This document shows positions 1 to 5,563 of a stretch of 9,340 nt of DNA, piece by piece. The position numbers and the translations under genes were made by a program. Each line of letters starts with the position of its first letter. Within the stretch, counting starts at the first letter, position 1. The notes below the pieces were generated by a model. The model did no database searches, was not told the DNA's origin, and saw only the letters and a list, made by a program, of their open reading frames with translations. Source of the DNA: JBBRSC01 sp038245795 (GTDB taxonomy: Bacteria > Actinomycetota > Acidimicrobiia > Acidimicrobiales > Microtrichaceae); assembly GCA_038245795.1 (NCBI GenBank), contig JBBRSC010000128.1, forward strand, positions 1 to 9,340, read 5' to 3'.

Positions 1-103
1 AGTCTTCGCGCGACACCGGATCATCGCCGCATGCCGTGATTCCCAGCACACTCGCAGCAACGAGCACGACAGTGGCGAATCGGCGAAGGTACCTCGTGGT
101 CAC
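1..103 (-). CDS. Lipoprotein, N-terminal part only (runs off the window at base 1)
   Basis: Reading the minus strand from a GTG at 103 gives 34 residues with a textbook lipoprotein signal peptide: basic n-region (MTTRYLRRF), hydrophobic core (residues 10-20) and lipobox I-T-A-C with the acceptor Cys at residue 25, followed by GDDP. Asp at +3 and +4 after the Cys is typical of an exported lipoprotein linker. The mature part lies outside the window, so function cannot be told. An in-frame GTG at 112 is an alternative start, but it falls inside the hairpin at 108-130; the 103 start gives the better signal peptide. No Shine-Dalgarno is visible. The gene starts 61 nt after the VWA stop on the same strand, so it may be the last gene of the MoxR-DUF58-VWA operon. 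The signal peptide is seen directly; operon membership is inferred. Confidence 0.72.
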   Translation of the reverse strand, partial: MTTRYLRRFATVVLVAASVLGITACGDDPVSRED

Positions 104-107
104 GCCG

Positions 108-130
108 ACCACGGTATCGGGGACCGTGGT
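108..130 (-). other. Perfect 8-bp inverted repeat (hairpin) between VWA gene and lipoprotein start
   Basis: Arms ACCACGGT (108-115) and ACCGTGGT (123-130) are perfectly complementary around a 7-nt loop. On the minus strand the hairpin begins 34 nt after the VWA stop codon and ends 4 nt before the lipoprotein GTG at 103. No T-run follows, so it does not look like an intrinsic terminator. It could limit ribosome access to the lipoprotein start, mark an mRNA processing boundary, or be a palindromic protein-binding site. The role is inference. Confidence 0.5.
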
Positions 131-164
131 GCAGCGATGACGACGGCCGCTGCCGAACCGGGAG

Positions 165-1136
165 TCACGGAATTCGCTGGAAGAACAGCAGCGAGGCCAG
201 ACCACTGAGTGCAAGCACCGAGAGCGCTGCGACAAAGTAGCGGAAGGTGACTTCGCGTCTCTCGACCTCGTAGCCGATCGAACTGCCCAACTTGGAATAC
301 ACCGCGCTGAGATCTTCGGCACTCTGAGCGAGGAATGAGTCCCCGCCGGTACCGGATGCCAGCTTGGCGAGTGCTTCGGCATCGACAGGGACCGAGACCG
401 TGACGTTCTCACCCGAGCTGGGATCCTGCACCGAGATCACGCCGTCGGGCGTGCCGAAAGCGATGGTCCACACCGGTACGCCCGCCTTTCGAGCGAGGGG
501 AATGGCGTCCTCGGTGGGCGTGCCCACGGTGGTCGATCCGTCACTGAGCAGGACGATGACGGCGGGTACTGCCTTGCCGTCCTCTCCTTTGGGAACCTCG
601 GCGATGAGGTCGAGCGACGACTGCACAGCGTCGCCAATGGCGGTTCCCTGACGAAGCTTCAGCTTGTCGATCGATTGTTTGACGCGGCTTCGGTCAGTGG
701 TGGGTTCGACATCGACGCGCGCCCCGGTGTCGAACGAAACGAGGCCGAGGTTGAGCGCTGGCGGCAGCGAGCCGACGAAGGTCTTGGCGGCGTTCTTCGA
801 GGCCTCGATGCGACTGGGGGAGACGTCCGTGGCCTTCATCGACAGTGACGTGTCCATGGCCAGGATGATCGTCGCGCGCTGCTTCGGAATACGTTCGTTC
901 TTGAAGGGCTGGGCGACGCCGAGGGTGCCGATCGCCAAACCGATCAGGAACATGACGGCGGTGATGTGGCGGCCCAGGCCGGGGCGGCGCGGAGCGATCT
1001 GGTCGATCAGGCGGTTCGAGGAGAACCGAACGATGTACTTCCGCCGACGGAGCAACGTCCAGATGTAGACGGCGACGAACCCGATCAGGGCGAGCAGGAG
1101 CCACAGGCGCCCGGGGTGGAGAAAGGACCAGGTCAT
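165..1136 (-). CDS. Membrane-anchored VWA-domain protein (BatA-like), third gene of MoxR-DUF58-VWA operon
   Basis: 323 residues. Two transmembrane segments lie near the N-terminus (about 11-29 and 58-76), then a von Willebrand factor A domain (about 87-285), then a C-terminal transmembrane segment (about 299-318) with a very short tail. The metal-binding MIDAS is complete: DTSLS at 95-99, Thr in GTAIGDA around 165, and Asp199 in LLSDG. The VWA domain should face outside the membrane, held between the helices. The ATG at 1136 overlaps the DUF58 stop (ATGA), which supports the start and implies translational coupling. The family order MoxR, DUF58, VWA recurs widely, including the mycobacterial Rv1479-Rv1481 region, and is assigned to envelope-associated chaperone or assembly roles without a settled substrate. 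The domain call is secure; the function is only family-level. Confidence 0.9.
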   Translation of the reverse strand: MTWSFLHPGRLWLLLALIGFVAVYIWTLLRRRKYIVRFSSNRLIDQIAPRRPGLGRHITAVMFLIGLAIGTLGVAQPFKNERIPKQRATIILAMDTSLSMKATDVSPSRIEASKNAAKTFVGSLPPALNLGLVSFDTGARVDVEPTTDRSRVKQSIDKLKLRQGTAIGDAVQSSLDLIAEVPKGEDGKAVPAVIVLLSDGSTTVGTPTEDAIPLARKAGVPVWTIAFGTPDGVISVQDPSSGENVTVSVPVDAEALAKLASGTGGDSFLAQSAEDLSAVYSKLGSSIGYEVERREVTFRYFVAALSVLALSGLASLLFFQRIP

Positions 1137-2125
1137 CGATGGGCTCCCGCAGAAGAGTTGTTGGCGCGACGGCGTTTCTGTGACGACACGTGGCCAGCGA
1201 TCTTGGCCAACCAGTCCTCGTCCGTCGACAGTCGAAGATGTTGTGATCCGCTTCCGATGATGGCGGCGTGGATCTCGCGACGCTGGTTTTCAGCGGCCGC
1301 AGCAAATCGCTCGCGAACGGACCGCTGATTGGTGTTGACCTCGCGGACCCGACCCGTTTCGGCATCCATCAGGGCAATGACGCCAACGGCCGGGAGTTCG
1401 GATTCCCGCGGATCGACGACCTCGATGCAGAGCACCTCGTTACGAATGTTCAGCGCTCCGAGGGTGTGACTCCAACCCTCGATGTCGTCGAGGAAGTCAC
1501 TGACGACGACCACCAGGCCTCGTCGGCGAAGCACCGATCCCGCCCGCCGCAGCGTGGCGCCGAGGTCGGTGGGTGCCGCTTCGGGCGCACTCGGGCCGTC
1601 CACCGTCCGGTAGCGGATGATCTGTGCGAGCACGCCCAGTACGTGGCGGCGACCCTGGCGAGCCGGCACGGTGACAACGCCATCGGGCCCCGAGATGATG
1701 GCACCCAGGCGGTTGCCGCCCCGGGTGGTCAGCAGGCCGACCGCAGCCGCTCCATTGAGCGCCAAGTCGGCCTTCGTCATGTCGGCCGTCCCGAACTCGA
1801 GGCTCGCGGAACGGTCCACGATCAGCCACGTCTCGAGCTCACGATCTGCAATCGTGGCGCGAATGTGAGCGTTCCCCGTGCGGGCAGTGACGTTCCAATC
1901 CATCTGCCGGACGTCGTCGCCCGGGTGATAGCGCCGTGCCTCGCCGGGCTCGGAGCCGTGGCCCGGCACCAGGCCCCGATGATCTCCGTGCAGAAGACCG
2001 TCGAGTCGCCGCGACACGTCGAGCTCGAGCCGACGAAGTACCGAGGACATCCGTGGATCCGTCAGCGCAGAGGATTCGAGGGGAGCGGACCCGAGGCGCT
2101 GTGCAGGCGAGGGCACTGCGCTCAA
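1133..2125 (-). CDS. DUF58 domain-containing protein, second gene of MoxR operon
   Basis: 330 residues, cytosolic, with no membrane segment seen. The DUF58 signature lies at about 64-84: RRYHPGDDVRQMDWN followed by ART, the most conserved block of the family. A VWA-like fold follows with a degenerate MIDAS DRSAS (104-108) and a second acidic site at SDF (209-211). The protein starts at a TTG (2125) that overlaps the MoxR stop codon (TTGA), and no Shine-Dalgarno is visible, so initiation probably depends on ribosomes finishing moxR. A GTG three codons in is an alternative start. It is thought to work with the MoxR ATPase as its VWA-type adaptor, but the biochemical role of DUF58 is not established. 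The C-terminal tail (about 317-330) is basic then Ser/Ala-rich and probably disordered. Confidence 0.9.
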   Translation of the reverse strand: MSAVPSPAQRLGSAPLESSALTDPRMSSVLRRLELDVSRRLDGLLHGDHRGLVPGHGSEPGEARRYHPGDDVRQMDWNVTARTGNAHIRATIADRELETWLIVDRSASLEFGTADMTKADLALNGAAAVGLLTTRGGNRLGAIISGPDGVVTVPARQGRRHVLGVLAQIIRYRTVDGPSAPEAAPTDLGATLRRAGSVLRRRGLVVVVSDFLDDIEGWSHTLGALNIRNEVLCIEVVDPRESELPAVGVIALMDAETGRVREVNTNQRSVRERFAAAAENQRREIHAAIIGSGSQHLRLSTDEDWLAKIAGHVSSQKRRRANNSSAGAHR

Positions 2126-3231
2126 GGCTGACCCGTCCAGGCGCTGGCATCGGTGGGCGCGCCGTACCAGGCGTCGGACTGCTGAGCCTGGGTTGGAGTG
2201 ACTCGGGGAGCAGCGACTGTGGTGAGGAGCCGGGCGAGAATGGCTTCAGCGTCGATGCCCGCGGCGAGTGCCTCATACGACAGCACGAGACGATGCCGGA
2301 GCACCTCGGGGGCAACGTCGAAGGTGTCCTGAGGGATGACGTAGGAGCGACCACGGAGCAACGCCATTGCTCGCGACGCCCGAACGAGACCGATCGACGC
2401 ACGAGGGCTGGCACCGAATTCGAGGTAGGGGATGATGTCAGTGAGGTTGAAGTTCTCAGGGCTCCGCGTGGCAAGCACCAGATTCACGGCGTATTCCATG
2501 ACCGAACGATCGACGTAGACCTGATCGGCGGCGTTCTGCAACGCCATCACCGTCTCGGGCTGGACGACCTGGGCGGCTTGCGGCGTGCGGATTCCGACCC
2601 GTTGAACGATTTCGACCTCTTCCTGTGGCGTCGGATACCCGAGCAGTATCTTCATGAGAAATCGATCGCGTTGCGCTTCGGGGAGCGGATACACGCCTTC
2701 GCTCTCGATCGGATTCTGGGTAGCGAGCACGAGGAACGGATCGCCCATCGGGTGGGTGACGCCGCCGATGGTGACCTGCTGTTCGGCCATGACCTCGAGG
2801 AGCGCCGACTGGACCTTGGCTGGCGCCCGGTTGATTTCGTCCGCCAGCACGAAGTTGGCGAAGATGGGTCCCAGCTCGATGTCGAACGACTCGCTCGATG
2901 CTCGGAAGATTCGTGTTCCGACGATGTCGGCGGGGAGCAGATCGGGGGTGAACTGGATACGCGCGAAGGTCCCCCCGACGGTTCTGGCGAGGGTCTCTGC
3001 CGACAGGGTTTTGGCGAGGCCGGGGACGCTCTCGAGCAATGCGTGACCACGGGCGATGAGGCTGACCAACAGCCGTTCGATTGCCCGATCCTGGCCGACG
3101 ATGACCTTGCGCATCTCGAAAAGGATTTGTTCGCACGCAGCGATGGCCTGATCGGCGGCGATGGCGGTTGACGCATTTCCATGCGAAACGGAGACGGGGT
3201 CCGACGCGTCGGGACCTGACTGGAAGCTCAC
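2122..3231 (-). CDS. MoxR-family AAA+ ATPase
   Basis: 369 residues, a normal length for MoxR (AAA_3 plus lid). ATPase motifs run in order: Walker A SVPGLAKT (68-75), Walker B FVLADEIN (127-134) with catalytic E132, sensor-1 ATQNP (170-174), arginine-finger stretch EAQRDRF (185-191), and sensor-2 GASPRA (273-278). The first P-loop glycine is Ser, but this position varies in MoxR proteins and the essential GLAKT is intact. The first 25 residues are low-complexity and likely flexible. Start GTG at 3231 is supported by a GAGGAG Shine-Dalgarno (3246-3241) 9 nt upstream. MoxR ATPases act as chaperones that remodel or load metal into VWA-containing partners, here most likely the two downstream products. 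I use no gene symbol because moxR paralogues are many. Confidence 0.93.
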   Translation of the reverse strand: MSFQSGPDASDPVSVSHGNASTAIAADQAIAACEQILFEMRKVIVGQDRAIERLLVSLIARGHALLESVPGLAKTLSAETLARTVGGTFARIQFTPDLLPADIVGTRIFRASSESFDIELGPIFANFVLADEINRAPAKVQSALLEVMAEQQVTIGGVTHPMGDPFLVLATQNPIESEGVYPLPEAQRDRFLMKILLGYPTPQEEVEIVQRVGIRTPQAAQVVQPETVMALQNAADQVYVDRSVMEYAVNLVLATRSPENFNLTDIIPYLEFGASPRASIGLVRASRAMALLRGRSYVIPQDTFDVAPEVLRHRLVLSYEALAAGIDAEAILARLLTTVAAPRVTPTQAQQSDAWYGAPTDASAWTGQP

Positions 3232-3240
3232 GAGATCTCA

Positions 3241-3246
3241 CTCCTC
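3241..3246 (-). promoter_or_regulatory. Shine-Dalgarno for the MoxR ATPase
   Basis: GAGGAG on the minus strand, 9 nt before the GTG at 3231. It is one of only two strong ribosome binding sites in the window (the other is rplS) and it fixes the GTG as the start. Confidence 0.75.
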
Positions 3247-3275
3247 GTCGGACCGGGGGCCGGGCCGACGCTCCT

Positions 3276-3281
3276 ACGGTA
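3276..3281 (-). promoter_or_regulatory. Candidate -10 box for the MoxR operon
   Basis: TACCGT on the minus strand fits the actinobacterial TANNNT pattern and would place a transcript start near 3269, giving a leader of about 38 nt that includes the GAGGAG site. No recognisable -35 sits at the right distance. This is a weak call; the operon could instead be read from the upstream secreted-protein promoter. Confidence 0.25.
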
Positions 3282-3319
3282 CGGCGGTCCCACCCCGAAG
3301 TGGAGTCTCCTCCCGCAAC

Positions 3320-3376
3320 TGGCTGTGAATTTTCATGGCGCGAACACGTCGCAAGTCGATGCAACGATCACAGCCA
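3320..3376. repeat. 9-bp perfect inverted repeat with 39-nt spacer between secreted-protein gene and MoxR operon
   Basis: Arms TGGCTGTGA (3320-3328) and TCACAGCCA (3368-3376) are perfectly complementary. The spacer holds a small nested stem (GCGA 3340-3343 with TCGC 3349-3352). On the minus strand the structure begins 12 nt after the stop of the secreted-protein gene. It could be a 3'-end stabiliser, a Rho-independent-like element lacking a T-run, or paired operator half-sites upstream of the MoxR promoter. The 157-nt gap 3232-3388 holds this repeat, the candidate -10 and the Shine-Dalgarno; I see no gene in it. Confidence 0.45.
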
Positions 3377-3388
3377 TCGGCCGCTTGG

Positions 3389-4234
3389 TCACTCGTTGCG
3401 GCGAATCGCAGTGTCGAGCTCAGCCACCTCGAGATCGAATGTCGTCGTGGTGGTCGTGAATCCCAATTGCTGATCGCGCGCCGGGTCGCTCGGATCCGAA
3501 TACCCGGCGGCCCAGATGATCGTTGCGGTGATGGTGTAGTCACCGGGATCATCGAACACGACACCGCACAAATCAGATGTTGGGGTGGTCGGGGAGTAGG
3601 GCATCCATGGGTCGTCGCACCGGATCAGTTGCGAGCCGAAGGGGTCCGGACCACTGATCACGAAGACGGCGCCGGTCGGAACGCCGACGGCAATGATCGG
3701 AACGCCGTTGAGCACCGTCGGGTGGGCGCTGAACTCATGTGGCGTGGTGAGCCAGAAGTAGGCGGGAATGCCGACGTACGCACGATCGACTGGACTGTGA
3801 GCGACCCCCGGAATGGGGAACTGGAACTGTTGTTCGGCGGTGGTCGCCATGGTGGTCGGCGCAACTGCTGCGAGGCGCCGCAGACTTGACACCTTGCCGG
3901 TGGAACGCTCGATGCAACGCCGCCAGTAGATCTGCCCCGGGACCATGGCGGACTTGGCGACCGAGGCGGCAGCGGGGCGGCCGCCGACATCTGCGTGATA
4001 CCGACAGGTGTACCTCGACAATCCGGCGGGAGCATGCCCGGTCGATCCACTGCCCGGTGTTGAACCCTGATCGTCGACCCCCACGATCAGTCCCCCCAGG
4101 GTGATCGCGCCTCGCGGCCGGGGGTTGCCGCCTGCCAGCGAGGCCGTGGGTGAAGCGCCGGATGGGACAGCCCACACCAGCACCCCCGACAGGAGCATGA
4201 GGCTGGTGCGTCGGATCGCGCTGTGCCGTTTCAT
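3389..4234 (-). CDS. Secreted protein with PKD/Ig-like C-terminal half, unknown function
   Basis: 281 residues. A signal peptide is clear: MKRHSAIRR, a hydrophobic core at about 11-22, and likely cleavage near ASPTAS (27-32). The middle holds four cysteines in total at 77, 107, 206 and 223, consistent with two disulfides outside the cell. Residues about 162-245 resemble an actinobacterial PKD/Ig-like fold: a beta-rich stretch, then RCDDPWMPYS (205-214), a second Cys at 223, and GDYTITATIIWAAGYS (231-246), the usual last strands. A run of six Thr (260-265) precedes the C-terminus. No catalytic motif and no C-terminal anchor are visible. The ATG at 4234 lies 10 nt after a TATAGT box, with no Shine-Dalgarno. 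Its same-strand position ahead of MoxR makes it a possible client of that system, which is inference. Confident of secretion, modest on the fold, no function known. Confidence 0.75.
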   Translation of the reverse strand: MKRHSAIRRTSLMLLSGVLVWAVPSGASPTASLAGGNPRPRGAITLGGLIVGVDDQGSTPGSGSTGHAPAGLSRYTCRYHADVGGRPAAASVAKSAMVPGQIYWRRCIERSTGKVSSLRRLAAVAPTTMATTAEQQFQFPIPGVAHSPVDRAYVGIPAYFWLTTPHEFSAHPTVLNGVPIIAVGVPTGAVFVISGPDPFGSQLIRCDDPWMPYSPTTPTSDLCGVVFDDPGDYTITATIIWAAGYSDPSDPARDQQLGFTTTTTTFDLEVAELDTAIRRNE

Positions 4235-4244
4235 GAACTTTCAA

Positions 4245-4272
4245 ACTATACGAACGCGGTTCATGGATACAA
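4245..4272 (-). promoter_or_regulatory. Promoter of the secreted-protein gene
   Basis: On the minus strand TTGTAT (4272-4267), a 16-nt spacer, and TATAGT (4250-4245) make a good primary-sigma promoter. The -10 ends 10 nt before the ATG at 4234, so the transcript should carry only a few leader bases or none, fitting the absence of a Shine-Dalgarno. Confidence 0.55.
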
Positions 4273-4282
4273 GGGGCACATC

Positions 4283-4299
4283 TCACAGGTGATCTCACC
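4283..4299. promoter_or_regulatory. Candidate operator: alternating TCAC/GTGA/TCAC half-sites
   Basis: Half-sites TCAC (4283-4286), GTGA (4289-4292) and TCAC (4295-4298) follow each other at exactly 6-bp steps, forming two overlapping palindromes: TCAC-AG-GTGA and GGTGA-TC-TCACC (4288-4299). They occupy roughly -45 to -30 of the presumed ftsY start and lie upstream of the divergent secreted-protein promoter. A regulator could touch both genes from here. The pattern is seen; the role is inference. Confidence 0.35.
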
Positions 4300-4314
4300 C
4301 ATGCGGGCGGGCCC

Positions 4315-4320
4315 TAGGCT
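4315..4320 (+). promoter_or_regulatory. -10 box of a leaderless-type ftsY promoter
   Basis: TAGGCT matches TANNNT and ends 7 nt before the ATG at 4328, so transcription would start at or next to the A of the start codon. There is no Shine-Dalgarno before that ATG, which agrees. No clear -35 is found; the region where it should be is the TCAC/GTGA cluster. Confidence 0.5.
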
Positions 4321-4327
4321 GCACTCC

Positions 4328-5488
4328 ATGCTTCTGGTCGTTCTCTTGGTGTCCATAGCGGTCGTGGTGGTTGGTCTCGTCGGATTCGTCGTCGTGACCC
4401 GTGGATCGAACCGACGGGAGGCGCTCGAGCCGGTCGCCATTTCCACGCTCGATCGGCCGTCGGCCACCACGACCCCCATCGACGTCGCGGTCGAACCGTC
4501 CGAAGCGATTGATCAAACCGGCGACCTCATCGACGATGTCGAGCTTCCCGAAATGGCCACCTCGCGTGTTGAAGAGGCAGTCGACGAGCGCCCCCGACTG
4601 CGTGACCGACTCGGCAAGGCGCGGTCAGCGTTTTCGGGCGCATTCGCGTCGATCCGCGGGCGATCGAAAATCGACGAGTCGGTCTGGGACGAACTCGAGG
4701 AAGCGTTGCTCCGAGCCGACGTCGGCATCGGTCCGACGACCGAACTCCTCGACGCGGTTCGGGTCCGGGTCATGGCCGACAACATCGACAGCACCGATGA
4801 GTTACTCGAGGTCGTCAAGATGGAGATGCTCCGGCGCCTCGACGGCCCGGTTTCGATGCCCCTCACGGCGAATCGACCGAACATATGGTTGTTCGTCGGC
4901 GTCAACGGTGTGGGAAAGACCACGACCATCGGCAAGCTTGGACGCCGTCTGACCGACGAGGGTCATTCGATCGTCATGGCAGCGGGTGACACCTTCCGGG
5001 CGGCGGCTGCTGAGCAGCTCGGCGAATGGGCGGACCGCTGTGGAGCAGCCTTTGTCCGTGGCGCCGAGGGCGGAGATCCATCATCGGTGATCTTCGATGG
5101 CATCGCCCATGGCGCTGCTATCGGCGCTGACGTGGTGCTCTGCGACACCGCTGGCCGGTTGCACACCAAGTCGAACCTCATGGAAGAACTCTCCAAGGTT
5201 CGTCGGGTCGCCGACAAGGGTGCGGGGACGGTCACGGAGGTCCTGTTGGTGCTCGATGCCACGACGGGACAGAACGGCCTCGTCCAGGCGCGGCAGTTCA
5301 CCGAGGCGGTCGAACTCACGGGTGTGGTGCTCACCAAGTTGGATGGTTCCGCCAAAGGCGGGATCGTCTTCGCCATTGCGTCGGAGCTCAAGATCCCGGT
5401 GAAGCTCGTGGGCGTTGGTGAAACGGCCGCCGATCTGGTCGATTTCGACGCGCACGAATTCGTCGACGCACTCTTCGCCCGCGACTGA
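4328..5488 (+). CDS. ftsY: Signal recognition particle receptor FtsY
   Basis: 386 residues from the chosen ATG. FtsY docks the SRP-ribosome complex at the membrane; its GTPase pairs with Ffh and both hydrolyse GTP on handover to SecYEG. An N-terminal transmembrane helix (about 2-23) is followed by an acidic linker (about 45-90), the N helical bundle (about 95-175) and the G domain: G1 GVNGVGKTTT (191-200), DTFRAAA (221-227), DTAGR (273-277), TKLDG (336-340), and GVGETAADL (362-370) near the end. Membrane-anchored FtsY is usual in actinobacteria, in contrast with the enterobacterial acidic A domain. In-frame ATGs exist at 4223 and 4301, but both lie upstream of the TAGGCT -10 box, and only the 4328 start begins directly with the hydrophobic helix. 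smc, the common upstream neighbour in actinobacteria, is not here; a divergent secreted-protein gene takes its place. Confidence 0.97.
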   Translation: MLLVVLLVSIAVVVVGLVGFVVVTRGSNRREALEPVAISTLDRPSATTTPIDVAVEPSEAIDQTGDLIDDVELPEMATSRVEEAVDERPRLRDRLGKARSAFSGAFASIRGRSKIDESVWDELEEALLRADVGIGPTTELLDAVRVRVMADNIDSTDELLEVVKMEMLRRLDGPVSMPLTANRPNIWLFVGVNGVGKTTTIGKLGRRLTDEGHSIVMAAGDTFRAAAAEQLGEWADRCGAAFVRGAEGGDPSSVIFDGIAHGAAIGADVVLCDTAGRLHTKSNLMEELSKVRRVADKGAGTVTEVLLVLDATTGQNGLVQARQFTEAVELTGVVLTKLDGSAKGGIVFAIASELKIPVKLVGVGETAADLVDFDAHEFVDALFARD

Positions 5489-5509
5489 GAATGCTGGGCG
5501 CAGCTCAGT
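5484..5509 (+). terminator. Weak hairpin spanning the ftsY stop codon
   Basis: ACTGAG (5484-5489) pairs perfectly with CTCAGT (5504-5509), and an inner CTG/CAG stem closes a GGCG loop with a 4-nt bulge. It includes the TGA stop. No T-run follows, so it is at best a weak or factor-assisted 3' end between ftsY and the separate ffh promoter. Confidence 0.22.
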
Positions 5510-5549
5510 GCGACTCGGGCAGCTGGTCGGAGTTCCGCTCAGATCTCGG

Positions 5550-5555
5550 TAGGCT
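5550..5555 (+). promoter_or_regulatory. -10 box of a leaderless-type ffh promoter
   Basis: TAGGCT, identical to the ftsY box, ends 8 nt before the ffh ATG at 5564. The same placement suggests a leaderless or nearly leaderless ffh transcript. The GTAGG it contains could alternatively act as a poor Shine-Dalgarno. No consensus -35 is seen in the 75-nt gap. Confidence 0.45.
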
Positions 5556-5563
5556 CTCCGACG

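Noticed and set aside
108..130. An intrinsic terminator for the VWA gene
   Set aside because: The stem is perfect, but the bases after it on the minus strand are CGGCGTGACC, with no T-run; a lipoprotein gene begins 4 nt later.
1268..2131. A 287-codon plus-strand open frame opposite the DUF58 gene
   Set aside because: The opposite strand carries the full DUF58 signature in register; this frame has no family features or ribosome binding site.
2997..3040. Possible loss of ATP binding in MoxR, because the first P-loop glycine is Ser
   Set aside because: The first glycine varies in MoxR proteins; PGLAKT, Walker B, sensors and arginine finger are intact.
1936..3171. A 411-codon open frame on the plus strand, antisense to the MoxR and DUF58 genes
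   Set aside because: It is longer than moxR itself, but its product is rich in Arg/Gly/Asp with no recognisable domain, while the opposite strand encodes two intact conserved proteins. High-GC codon bias produces such mirror frames.
3320..3376. A CRP/FNR-like site, because the arms contain TGTGA and TCACA
   Set aside because: The half-sites are separated by more than 39 nt, against 6 nt in a real CRP site, so one dimer could not bind both in the usual way.
4223..4327. Longer FtsY beginning at ATG 4223 or 4301
   Set aside because: The extra residues are not hydrophobic or conserved-looking, overlap the divergent gene's start (4223) or lie upstream of the TAGGCT -10 box; ATG 4328 opens directly into the membrane helix.
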